A DNA stretch of 64,000 nt from DATGPD01 sp041398565 (lineage in GTDB: Bacteria > Planctomycetota > UBA1135 > UBA2386). Below the pieces are notes generated by a model that worked only from the letters and a program-made list of their open reading frames with translations, did no database searches and was not told the origin of the DNA. The stretch covers positions 434,001 to 498,000 of the forward strand of contig JAWKUN010000004.1 of NCBI GenBank assembly GCA_041398565.1, read 5' to 3'. Positions 51,901 to 59,216 of this stretch are shown here, one piece after another. The translations under genes and the position numbers were made by a program. Position 1 is the stretch's first letter, and the number at the start of each line of letters is the position of its first letter.

Positions 51901-53143
51901 CCTGCTGCCGCGCCACCTGCTCGGCGCTCTGCCACACTTCCACCGTCAAGCGGCCGACGTCGAAGTCGCCGAAGTCGAAGTGCAACGGCGTGAGCTTGCG
52001 GCTGGGCAAGGGTGTGACCTTGACGCCGACCGGCATCGACGGCAACAGCTCGAGATCGTGCGAGGGCGTGAGGCTGAGGAACGGCGCCGGCCGCGTACCC
52101 GCGAAGGTCAGGGCCAGACCCGCGGTTGCGACAAGGAGGGCGCCGAGCGCCAGCACGCGCGGGCGGCCGCTGCCCGGCGCCGCGATCGCCGCCAGCTCTG
52201 CCAGCACGACCGTGGCACTCGCCGGGCGATCGCCGGGCTCGCGCGCCAGCAGGGACTCCACCAGACGCTGCAATCGGCGCGGCACGCGCCAACGCGGCAC
52301 GAACGGCGCCAGCTCGCCGCGCAGGGTCGCCGCGGCGTGCTCGCGGGGCGTGCGTCCGTCCGTCGGCACGCGCCCACACAGCAACTCGTAGGCGATCACG
52401 CCGAGGCCGTACAAGTCGGCGCGAGCATCCACGTCGAGGCCGGCGAGGTGTTCGGGAGCGGCGTAGGGCGGACTGGCGAAGGCGGAGAGCGCGTCGTCGC
52501 CGGCACCCGGCGGGCGCTCGCGGCCGCCGCGAGCGATGCCGAAGTCGAGCACCTTGGCGTGCGGCCGCCCGTGGCGCACGTCGACCATGATGTTGCGGGG
52601 CGTCAGGTCTCGGTGCACCAGGCCGACCCCGTGCGCCGCTGCCAGCGCGGCGCAGACTTGCCGCAGGATCTCCACCACCGCCTCGGGCCGCATCGGTGTG
52701 CTGGCCTGCAGCCACTCGTGCAACGTGTTGCCCGGCACCAACTCCTGCGCGATGAAGATCGAACCGTCCTGCGTCTCGCCGACGTCCAGGATGCGCGCGG
52801 TGTGCTCGTGCACGACGCGTCCGGCCTTGCGCGCCTCGGCCAGGAACTGCGCGCGGTACTCGGCGCGGCCCGCGAGACGAGGGTGCAGGAGCTTCAGCGC
52901 GACCGGCATCAGCGACACTTCGTGCGTCGCGCGGAACACGGCGCCCATGCCGCCGCGCCCCAGCACGCCGGCGACCCGGTACTTGCCGTCGACCAGCGTG
53001 CCGAGCAGAGGGTGAGTCGCATCCTCCTCGCCGCGGCGTACGGGAAAGTGGATCTCGTCGGTGCCGAGGAGGCGGCCGCCGCAAGCCGCACAGGCCGTCG
53101 CGTCGGTCGCCGCAACACCCTCGCAGGAAAGACAGATCTTCAT
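48926..53143 (-). CDS. Giant zinc-ribbon Ser/Thr kinase with large extracytoplasmic region and degenerate FGE-like domain
   Basis: 1405 residues. Residues 1-25 form a CxxC...CxxC zinc ribbon. The kinase domain (~55-320) has LGRGGMGAVFRA, K84, HRDLTPRN (177-184), DFG (200-202) and APE (229-231). The usual Lys of HRDLKP is Thr, common among bacterial kinases. A membrane helix at ~329-349 is followed by ~1000 residues of beta-rich (Ig-like) extracytoplasmic sequence. The last ~280 residues look like a divergent FGE/SUMF1 fold (LQQHEVTRAEYAAVI, LRLPMGVELELAALG, LDFGVREWVGD, GVRLCGG) lacking catalytic cysteines. Coupled to the lipoprotein gene by ATGA. Confidence 0.85.
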   Translation of the reverse strand: MKICLSCEGVAATDATACAACGGRLLGTDEIHFPVRRGEEDATHPLLGTLVDGKYRVAGVLGRGGMGAVFRATHEVSLMPVALKLLHPRLAGRAEYRAQFLAEARKAGRVVHEHTARILDVGETQDGSIFIAQELVPGNTLHEWLQASTPMRPEAVVEILRQVCAALAAAHGVGLVHRDLTPRNIMVDVRHGRPHAKVLDFGIARGGRERPPGAGDDALSAFASPPYAAPEHLAGLDVDARADLYGLGVIAYELLCGRVPTDGRTPREHAAATLRGELAPFVPRWRVPRRLQRLVESLLAREPGDRPASATVVLAELAAIAAPGSGRPRVLALGALLVATAGLALTFAGTRPAPFLSLTPSHDLELLPSMPVGVKVTPLPSRKLTPLHFDFGDFDVGRLTVEVWQSAEQVARQQVHPEVRGSTFSLDVRQPDYAKLIDVVKTFSRQGPVFLKFVVPGKPPLAYAALRIDDDPPVLTWSAQGLGDAGSVREESTFRWEMSDQQPSELTLEVEHAGSCTRASLPLEGKAVAARELLGAAFPPPSPVREVTLRLVGKDAAGNVVRTDDMLCPVVDLGAPRIVRVVGARAEARRLLVGSNGVRLRVELSGSEPALRVAFGPLGAPTPCDDLDEAGSGVDVTWKPTAPGLPPDGRYELLLADAAGNEARYTDAYTFATERLDAVLTPAGADAVAASAGRVGRAVVAKGGVLWDGRPAALVFRCNPFYRPQSVDVVTADGGEPNAEMVRVVDVVDGGGTIVMAAARDGRYHLTVHARATIGGDEQEAAYQVLVRREPITLRIPDTSDCRFLPQLAETGALSWQNDTLGDGRAWSLDPPDSRWLRGSVWFGSARPAAHALPERESETDPLLPRLQPWRGENVLGVELRDALDRPVTVLRGDRTAPPLTDAVEVDGQRPVELMRFFWHDEGPRARTSEVHVEYGQAARFVVDAPLPYAPGDSLELYLDTVPCRPRSVAAGRGGGCELEFELPFERLQALARLGGLGPDEFAENRLSAPFALRLVAPDGRHDFEVRARTSRTTLEPQRLGDLAGSDPVPPPLADVLMVPILGPGIGRSWPDPVPAGTEARATFRPSPAVEVRNVEDCYLQQHEVTRAEYAAVIRALAAARERGDPLPVSELVHHGDVRGPDRLRLENLVPHIHRGQVEGFAQAVSAGGDRPVTGLDFYQAYTFSRAVGWLLVREPDLLRLPMGVELELAALGSEPAAIASELRLNGAERAGGVRVVSSSAAAAARPDPARWPPTARELAAAGDRVVTDFGVEMTGLDFGVREWVGDVPAAPGDSTMFEASADHVRHLEAVSALASGRLRPEVARSLLRFGSVRGLALDELATAAPGNAVHAKGRWPARVPGVVRVLQMARDGSGVLPDEVDPHLAVLGVRLCGGRRFLARVRSR

Positions 53144-53372
53144 TCGCCGACGATCGCCCCCGCCGCGGGCCGCATGCGGCATCCCGCCACAGGATCCGCA
53201 ATCGACAGTGGAGCGGGGACGACCCCGGGCCGCAAGTGCCGCTCGGGCGTGGCGGGTTTCGCACCATGGCGAGCGACGGGCCACACCTGCGAGCGGGCCG
53301 TCAGGGTTCGCAGCACTCGCGGCGCGTGGCTCTCGCGCCTCGCGGGGCATGGCGCGGCCGCGCGGCCACCGA
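53144..53372. other. 229-bp gap upstream of the giant kinase gene
   Basis: It contains a 12-nt palindrome GCCGCATGCGGC (53170-53181) 27 bp before the kinase ATG and a small CGGGG-ACGA-CCCCG hairpin. No good promoter match and no coding frame were found. It also marks the 3' end of the FtsQ-like gene. Confidence 0.3.
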
Positions 53373-54368
53373 TCACGGCGGCGCGGCGTCCCCGGTCTCG
53401 TAGACGACCCACGCCTGCCATCGCTTGGCGAAGCGCAAATCGGCAGCCGCCACACCCACGAGACCCGGATGCGCGGCGAGGAGCTGGCGCAGGACGCCCG
53501 CCTTGGTGGCAGCCTCCACCCGCGGCGCCTCGCTCCCCACCGGATGGTCGTAGTCGAACCACACGAGCTTGCCGTCGGCGCGCTGCACGGCGACACGAAC
53601 TTCGCACAGGCGCGTCGGGTCGGCGGCGTAGCCGAGGTTGGACACATCCACCTGCCGCAGCGGCGGCAGGCCGGGAACGACGTCCGCGATGTGGTCGCCC
53701 CATTCCGCGGCCACCGCCGCCGCCGCGCGCACGGCAGGGTCCGGGTGGGGCCGGCCGAGCACGACGTCGGCAGGCGGCGCGGTCACCTGCGCCAACACGG
53801 ACGGGAGCTCGGACCGCGGCGGGCAGGGCAAGCACACGCCGTCGCGGTCGCAGGCGACGTCGCGCTGCCCCGCCACCTCCAACCGGATGAGCGGCGCACG
53901 CAACGTCAGCTCGACGCGCAGGCGATCCGGGTAGACGCGATGGAGATGGATGTCGCGCACCCAGGGCACGGCTTGGAGCGTCGACCGCAACAGCGTCGTC
54001 GCCCGATCGTCGAGCAGACCGACCCGACCGCGCAACGCGGTGGCGAGGTCGAGCGACACTGCCGTGAGAGTGTCGCCGCGAAGCCACTCGGGTAGGGAGA
54101 CGAAGCCGACGCGGTCGAGGTCCACCTGCGCGCCCTTCGGCGCCGATCGTTGCAGCGCCTGCCACCGACCGCGCGCCACCGCCCAGGCCCTCGGCCCGGC
54201 AGCGACCACGGTCACCACGAACATCACCCAGACCGTGATGCGGACGCACCACAAGCCCGGCCCGGCTCCCCGAGGAGCCGCCGACGCACGTCCCACCGAT
54301 CGCGCAGCCGATGCCACCGACCCGAACCACCACCCGTCGACACTGCGCCGACGCCCGTCGCGCGGCAA
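53373..54368 (-). CDS. FtsQ/DivIB-like POTRA-domain membrane protein
   Basis: 331 residues. A basic N-terminal tail precedes one membrane helix (~42-57). A POTRA-like domain contains LRSTLQAVPWVRDIHLHRVYPDRLRVELTLRAPLIRL, closely following the FtsQ pattern (L...PWV..v.v.R.wP..L.v.v.E..P). A beta domain with LRQVDVSNLGYAADPTRLCEVRV follows. FtsQ normally joins FtsB/FtsL at the divisome. No mur, ftsA or ftsZ gene is nearby, so it is isolated. The start is uncertain: the first ~40 residues are Arg/Ala/Gly-rich. Confidence 0.7.
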   Translation of the reverse strand: MPRDGRRRSVDGWWFGSVASAARSVGRASAAPRGAGPGLWCVRITVWVMFVVTVVAAGPRAWAVARGRWQALQRSAPKGAQVDLDRVGFVSLPEWLRGDTLTAVSLDLATALRGRVGLLDDRATTLLRSTLQAVPWVRDIHLHRVYPDRLRVELTLRAPLIRLEVAGQRDVACDRDGVCLPCPPRSELPSVLAQVTAPPADVVLGRPHPDPAVRAAAAVAAEWGDHIADVVPGLPPLRQVDVSNLGYAADPTRLCEVRVAVQRADGKLVWFDYDHPVGSEAPRVEAATKAGVLRQLLAAHPGLVGVAAADLRFAKRWQAWVVYETGDAAPP

Positions 54369-54484
54369 GGAACCGCACGCACCTGCGCCGCACTGCCTCA
54401 GAGATCAGCAACGATGCGCTGCGAGCCCGCCCGCAGTCGCCGGCGCGACGTCGGGTGACCTGCTCGCACGCCTCGCCGCCGCGA

Positions 54485-54739
54485 TCAGTTGAGCCGCGTG
54501 ACCGCCGGCTTCTGGTTCTCCGGCGAGCGCGCGTTCTCGGAGCGCCCCGGGGTGCCCATCAAATGGTCGCAGTCCTCGACGAAGATCTGCAGCGTCTCGA
54601 GGACGCTCTCCGCCAAGGCGCGATCGAGATTCACGTCCTTGTCCTTCGCCAGGTCGAGCTCGTGCTCGAGCAGGCGTGCGGTGACTTTGACCTGGGCCAA
54701 CCGACGGTGCATCTGGCTGCCGGCATCGACTGATTTCAT
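54485..54739 (-). CDS. Small helical hypothetical protein (84 aa)
   Basis: 84 residues from the ATG at 54739, preceded by a strong GGAGGTGG Shine-Dalgarno that overrides a longer frame. The sequence MKSVDAGSQMHRRLAQVKV... is mostly amphipathic helix (LLEHELDLAKDKDVNLDRALAESVLETLQIFVED). It ends in a polar tail NARSPENQKPAVTRLN. No family is recognised. It is divergent from the Ski2-like helicase (297 bp gap) and 116 bp upstream of the FtsQ-like gene. The strong RBS suggests good expression. Confidence 0.7.
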   Translation of the reverse strand: MKSVDAGSQMHRRLAQVKVTARLLEHELDLAKDKDVNLDRALAESVLETLQIFVEDCDHLMGTPGRSENARSPENQKPAVTRLN

Positions 54740-54807
54740 GGTCCACCTCCCTGAGGCTTGGCGATCTACGTGTTGTGCTCCGCCCTGGAACACCAACAAG
54801 ATCTGGG

Positions 54808-54835
54808 ACCATAGCGATGACCCTCGGCGAATCAA
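54808..54835 (-). promoter_or_regulatory. Candidate promoter for the 84-residue protein gene
   Basis: Minus-strand TTGATT (54835-54830), a 16-bp spacer and TATGGT (54813-54808) form a fair sigma-70 promoter with a leader of ~60 nt. The rest of the 297-bp divergent gap (54740-55036) shows no coding frame; a TTGACC on the plus strand lacks a matching -10. Confidence 0.35.
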
Positions 54836-55036
54836 CGAAGTTGGTCAAGTTCGACGGCCAATGATGCAGGTTGTGGAAAGGCCGTGCAAAGCTGTCGAGC
54901 CCCAATCGACACGCAGCCGGAACCATCGCCTCCGCGGTACGCGACGCCTGCACGAACAACTCGCCACTCGGCGCATTCGCCGCGACTTTGACCGTGGATC
55001 CGCCCGTCCCCGCGGCGAGGATGCTGCGCGAGCCTC

Positions 55037-57031
55037 ATGCAGTTCAAGGGTTACACGCTCACGGCGTTCCAGGTGCACGCCATCGAGGCGATCCGGAGGG
55101 GCGACAACGTGCTGCTGTCGGCGCCCACCGGTTCGGGCAAGACATTGGTGGCCGAGTACGCGGTCGAGGACGCGGTCGGCAAAGGGCGCCGCGCCATCTA
55201 CACCAGCCCGATCAAGGCCCTGTCGAATCAGAAGTACCGCGACTTCAAGGCCGACGGCATCGAAGTCGGCCTCATGACCGGCGACCTCAGCCTCAACCCC
55301 GACGCGCCGCTGGTCATCATGACGACCGAGATCTTCCGCAACGCGGTGTTCGAGGACCCGCGTCGCTTCGACGCCGTCGACTTCGTGATCTTCGACGAGA
55401 TCCACTTCCTCGACGATCCCGAGCGCGGCACCGTGTGGGAAGAGAGTCTGATGTTCGCGCCCGAGCACGTGCGCTTCGTGTGCCTGTCGGCGACCATCAG
55501 CAACCTGATCCAGTTCGGGAAGTGGATCGAGCAGACCCGCCCACACGCGCTCGCCGTCATCCGCCACGACAAGCGCCCGGTGCCGCTGCGCCACCTGCTG
55601 TTCCACGTCGACGCCGGCGTCTTCAACCTGGCCCAACGCAAGCGGGCGGTGACCAACATGCGGCGCGCGCAAACCAAGCATCGCCGCAGGGGACGACAGG
55701 GTCGCGACGAGCGCAGCCGGCGCCGCACCCCGCGCCAGGCGCAGCTGCAGACCGAGCTGCTGCTCGACGACGTGCTCGGCCAGGAGTTGCTGCCGGTCCT
55801 GTTCTTCTGCTTCAGCCGCCGAGAGTGCGAGGTGAAGGCGCGCGCCAACGTCGGCCGACCGCCGATGCGCGAAGACGAGCGGCGCCGGATCGGCCGCCTG
55901 TTCGACGACATTTGCGGCAAGTTCGAACTGCGCCCCGACCGCGATCAGACCCTGGTGCAGATGCGCAACCGTGCCACCGGCGGCGTCGCCTTCCACCACG
56001 CCGGCATGCTGCCGATCCACAAGGAGATCGTCGAGCGCCTGTTCACCTCGGGGCTGCTCAAGCTGCTGTTCACCACCGAGACCTTCGCGCTCGGCATCAA
56101 CATGCCGGCACGCACGGTGATCTTCGACAGCCTGCGCAAGTTCGACGGCGTGTCGTTCGACTACATGCGCACGCGCGACTACATGCAGATGGCCGGGCGC
56201 GCCGGCCGCCTCGGCATCGACACCGAGGGCACGGTCATCTCGATCCTCGACGACGACGACCTGGAGGACGCGCCGCTCACCGCGCTGTTCGGCGACAAGG
56301 TCGAGCCGGTCACGTCGCGCTTCAACCTGTCGTACTCGACGATCATCAACCTGTACTCGCGCATGGGCCTCGGCCTTCTGGACGCCTACGACCGTTCGTT
56401 CGCCGCGTTCCAGGCGGCGTCGGGGTCGCAGAAGCGCCAGGACCGCGCGCGTTCGGTGGCGCGGGCGGCGCTGCGCGCCCGCATCGAAATCCTCGTCGAG
56501 GCCGGCTACATCGACGACGACGGGCTGTTGCCGCGCGGCCGCATGGCGCAGCGCATCAACGGCTACGAGATCCAGGTCACCGAGCTGCTGTTCGACGGCG
56601 TGCTCGAAGAGCTGGACGTCCACCAGATGGCCGCCACCTTCACGGCACTCGTCCACGAGGAGCGGCGCAGCGACGGCACCGGCCTGGCGAGCGGGATGGG
56701 CAAGCTGCGCACCCGCATCGCCCAGGCGGTGCGCCGCTTCGCCGCTGTGGAACTCGCGCACGGCTGCAACGAGACCCTCAAGTTGCCGGAATTCGGCCTG
56801 GCGAGCGCAGTGCTCGCCTGGAGCAGCGGCGCGACCCTGGCCGACACGACCCGCATGGCCGGCAGCGACGGCGGCGATTTCGTGCGCACCCTGCGCATGG
56901 CCATCCAGATGATGCGGCAGCTGCAGCACGCGCTGCCCCCTGGCTACTCCCTGCGCCATCGCCTCGACGAAGCGGTGGTGAGCATCAACCGCGACGCCGT
57001 CGACGCCAAACGACAGTTCGAGCTGGGATGA
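55037..57031 (+). CDS. Ski2-like (SKI2/MTR4 superfamily) DExH-box RNA helicase
   Basis: 664 residues. Superfamily 2 motifs: Q-like YTLTAFQVHAIEAI, I APTGSGKT, Ia TSPIKALSNQKYRDF, Ib TTEIFRN, II FDEIHFLDD (DEIH box), III LSATISN, IV VLFFCFSRRECE, V TTETFALGINMPARTVIF and VI QMAGRAGRLG. Motifs Ia, V and VI are typical of the Ski2/Mtr4/Hel308 branch. A highly basic insert (RRAQTKHRRRGRQGRDERS, ~212-230) may contact RNA. The C-terminal ~200 residues form the helical rear domain. Probably acts in RNA turnover. Overlaps the SGNH gene by ATGA. Confidence 0.92.
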   Translation: MQFKGYTLTAFQVHAIEAIRRGDNVLLSAPTGSGKTLVAEYAVEDAVGKGRRAIYTSPIKALSNQKYRDFKADGIEVGLMTGDLSLNPDAPLVIMTTEIFRNAVFEDPRRFDAVDFVIFDEIHFLDDPERGTVWEESLMFAPEHVRFVCLSATISNLIQFGKWIEQTRPHALAVIRHDKRPVPLRHLLFHVDAGVFNLAQRKRAVTNMRRAQTKHRRRGRQGRDERSRRRTPRQAQLQTELLLDDVLGQELLPVLFFCFSRRECEVKARANVGRPPMREDERRRIGRLFDDICGKFELRPDRDQTLVQMRNRATGGVAFHHAGMLPIHKEIVERLFTSGLLKLLFTTETFALGINMPARTVIFDSLRKFDGVSFDYMRTRDYMQMAGRAGRLGIDTEGTVISILDDDDLEDAPLTALFGDKVEPVTSRFNLSYSTIINLYSRMGLGLLDAYDRSFAAFQAASGSQKRQDRARSVARAALRARIEILVEAGYIDDDGLLPRGRMAQRINGYEIQVTELLFDGVLEELDVHQMAATFTALVHEERRSDGTGLASGMGKLRTRIAQAVRRFAAVELAHGCNETLKLPEFGLASAVLAWSSGATLADTTRMAGSDGGDFVRTLRMAIQMMRQLQHALPPGYSLRHRLDEAVVSINRDAVDAKRQFELG

Positions 57032-58194
57032 GGCGGCGGTCGCTGCGACGCCGCGTCGCCGGCATCCTGGCCCGTCTCGCCGCCGCCCTGCTCGCCGTCG
57101 CCCTCGCCGCCGTCGCCGCCGAACTCCTGCTCCCGGTGCCGCCCGGTCTCGCAGGAGCCATCTGGCGCCAGGCGCGAGGATCGCTCGAAGAGTACGAGCC
57201 CGGGCGTCTCCGTACCGTCGCGCACTTCGTGGGCGAGCAGACGGTGGGCGGCGGCCGCCAGCACGTCCGCCACGACGCCCTGGGCATGCGCGGACCCGAT
57301 CTGCCGCCCAAGCGCGCCGGCGAACGGCGCGTCCTCTTCCTCGGCGACTCGGTCACTTATGGCACCGGGGTGCAGGAGGAGGACACGTTCGCCCGCCAGC
57401 TCGAGCCGCTGCTGGCCCAGGAGATCGGTGGCGAGGTGCGCTGCGGCATCGCCGCGGCTCCCGGCTTCGGCGTACGCGATCAGGCGCCCTTCCTCGAGCG
57501 CGTGCGCGACGGATTCCGCCCCGACCTGGTGGTGAGCTGCGTGTTCGTCGAGAACGACCTCTACGACGACTTGCAGCTCGAGCGCGGAGTGTTCGCCGGC
57601 TACCCCGTGTTCCAAACGCGCCAGGTCCACCTCCTGCAGCGCTCGCTCCGCGCGCGCCTGGCGGCGCGCTTCACCCTCGCCTACCAGCTGGAGCAGTTCT
57701 TGGCGCGCACGTGGCCGGCGATCGCCATGGACGTGGGTGGCGCCACGCTGACGCCGGAGGAGGCGGCGCTGTGGAGCGGAGTCGCGCCGGATCAGAGCCT
57801 GCTGTTCTTGGAGCAAGTGCAGCCGACGCCGGCGCTCGCCCGCCTCGTCGCGCGCAGCGTCAACGGCCTCCGCGCGCTGGCGGCTGCCGCGCAACCCGAG
57901 CCCCTCGTCGTGGTGCTGCTGCCGAGCTACGTCCAGTTCGTGCCCGGTCTGTTCGAGCACCTGGCGGCCGCGCGCACCGACGAGGGCGAGCACCGCTGCG
58001 GCGCCATCCAAGAGCGCCTGCGCACCGCCTGCGGCGACCTCGGCCTGCCCTGCTTCGACCTGCTGCCGCTCCTGCGCGCGCGCACCGACGCGGCGGCGCT
58101 GCTCATCCCCAACGACTACCACTTCACGCCGCTCGGACATCGCGTCGTCGCAGAGGCGCTGGCGCCATGGCTGGCCGACCGGCTGCCGCGCTGA
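57028..58194 (+). CDS. SGNH/GDSL-family hydrolase, membrane-anchored
   Basis: 388 residues. A basic N-terminus (MRRRSLRRR) and one hydrophobic helix (~10-35) precede the hydrolase. Block I is FLGDSVTYGTG, with the nucleophile Ser in GDS. A later VENDLYDD gives the Asn block. DYHFTPLGH near the C-terminus gives the D-x-x-H catalytic pair. It probably removes or transfers acyl groups on envelope glycans; the substrate is unknown. The ATG at 57028 overlaps the helicase stop by 4 nt. Confidence 0.87.
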   Translation: MRRRSLRRRVAGILARLAAALLAVALAAVAAELLLPVPPGLAGAIWRQARGSLEEYEPGRLRTVAHFVGEQTVGGGRQHVRHDALGMRGPDLPPKRAGERRVLFLGDSVTYGTGVQEEDTFARQLEPLLAQEIGGEVRCGIAAAPGFGVRDQAPFLERVRDGFRPDLVVSCVFVENDLYDDLQLERGVFAGYPVFQTRQVHLLQRSLRARLAARFTLAYQLEQFLARTWPAIAMDVGGATLTPEEAALWSGVAPDQSLLFLEQVQPTPALARLVARSVNGLRALAAAAQPEPLVVVLLPSYVQFVPGLFEHLAAARTDEGEHRCGAIQERLRTACGDLGLPCFDLLPLLRARTDAAALLIPNDYHFTPLGHRVVAEALAPWLADRLPR

Positions 58195-58223
58195 CTCGTG
58201 ACCCGAGCGACCTCGGCAAACCG

Positions 58224-58286
58224 GCGCCGCGGAACCGAGCGTCCTCCACCCTATGGAGCCCGCGTCACGTGATCCATCCGCGGCGC
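58224..58286. terminator. Inverted repeat between convergent SGNH and nadK genes
   Basis: GCGCCGCGGA (58224-58233) and TCCGCGGCGC (58277-58286) are perfect 10-nt inverted arms with a 43-nt loop. They lie within the 100-bp gap between the stops at 58194 and 58295. Position suggests a two-way transcription stop, but the loop is long and there is no U-tract. Confidence 0.35.
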
Positions 58287-58294
58287 GGACTCCT

Positions 58295-59212
58295 CTAGTC
58301 GCCGCCGCGCGGCAGATGCGCCCAGCGGAACTTCTCGCGCAGCACGTCGAAGTAGCTCTCGCGGCCGCGGGTCAGATGGCGGAAGCGGACCGGCGAAGGC
58401 CGCAGGCAGACGCGGTCGCCGACTCGCACCTGGGTGTGCACCTGGCCGTCGACGGTGAAGTCGCACACGCCGTCGCCCGCCGCCTCGACCACCACGAGGT
58501 CGAGATCGCACGGCGGCATCACCAGCGGCCGCACGGTGAGGGTGTGCGGCGCCAGCGGCACCAGGATGAACGCGTCGATGCCCGGCGCCACGACCGGCCC
58601 GCCCGCCGCCATGCCGTAGGCCGTCGAGCCGATCGGCGTGGCGACGATCAGCCCATCGCCGGCGTAGGTCGCGAGTTCGTGTCCGCCGCGCTCGGCGCGC
58701 AGCGTGACGATGCCGCAGCCTGCGCCGCGCGCCAAGACGCCGTCGTTGATGCCCAGCACCGAACGCGTCACTTGCCCATTCCGTCGCTCGACGTTGCAGG
58801 AGATCATCAGCCGCGGCTCTTCGTGCAGGTCGCCGGCCAACGCCATCTCGAGCGTCCGCTCGGCGTCCTCGACACCGCAAGCGGTGAGGAAGCCCAACCG
58901 GCCCAGGTTGACCCCCAGGGTCGGCCGCTGGTGCGTCCCCATGCGGCGCGCCGCCGCCAGCATCGAGCCATCGCCGCCGAAGACCACGACGAGGTCGGCA
59001 TCGCGGGAACGGACGCTGCCGCCGCGCCGCAGGACGCACTCGACTCTGGCCACGCGCTGCTCGAGCCAGCCACAGAAACGCTGCACCACCCCGGCGACAC
59101 CGCCTTTGCGCTCGTCGCCGAGAACGAGCACGCTCAGATCGCGGCGACGCTTGCCCCGCGCGCCCGCCAGCGGCAGTCCGGGTGCCGGAGTCCGGCCGCG
59201 CGAGGCTGCCAT
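58295..59212 (-). CDS. nadK: NAD kinase
   Basis: 305 residues. Phosphorylates NAD to NADP. Motifs seen: VFGGDGSMLAAAR (GGDGS), NLGRLGFLTA (conserved in bacterial NadK), INDGVLARG (NE/D motif), GDGLIVATPIGSTAYGMAAGGPVVAP (TPTGSTAY-type, here IGSTAY) and the C-terminal FTVDGQV. The ATG at 59212 lies 4 nt after the dxs stop; the longer open frame reads antisense-style into dxs. It is the last gene of the ispA-dxs-nadK set. Confidence 0.94.
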   Translation of the reverse strand: MAASRGRTPAPGLPLAGARGKRRRDLSVLVLGDERKGGVAGVVQRFCGWLEQRVARVECVLRRGGSVRSRDADLVVVFGGDGSMLAAARRMGTHQRPTLGVNLGRLGFLTACGVEDAERTLEMALAGDLHEEPRLMISCNVERRNGQVTRSVLGINDGVLARGAGCGIVTLRAERGGHELATYAGDGLIVATPIGSTAYGMAAGGPVVAPGIDAFILVPLAPHTLTVRPLVMPPCDLDLVVVEAAGDGVCDFTVDGQVHTQVRVGDRVCLRPSPVRFRHLTRGRESYFDVLREKFRWAHLPRGGD

Positions 59213-59216
59213 GAGG

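Noticed and set aside
53170..53181. 12-nt palindrome GCCGCATGCGGC as an operator
   Set aside because: Palindromes of this length are expected many times by chance in 64 kb of GC-rich DNA; kept only as a note on the gap.
48992..53890. A 1632-codon open frame antisense to the giant kinase gene
   Set aside because: It is a by-product of GC-rich codon use; its translation is dominated by Arg, His, Glu and Val without domains, whereas the opposite strand has full kinase motifs.
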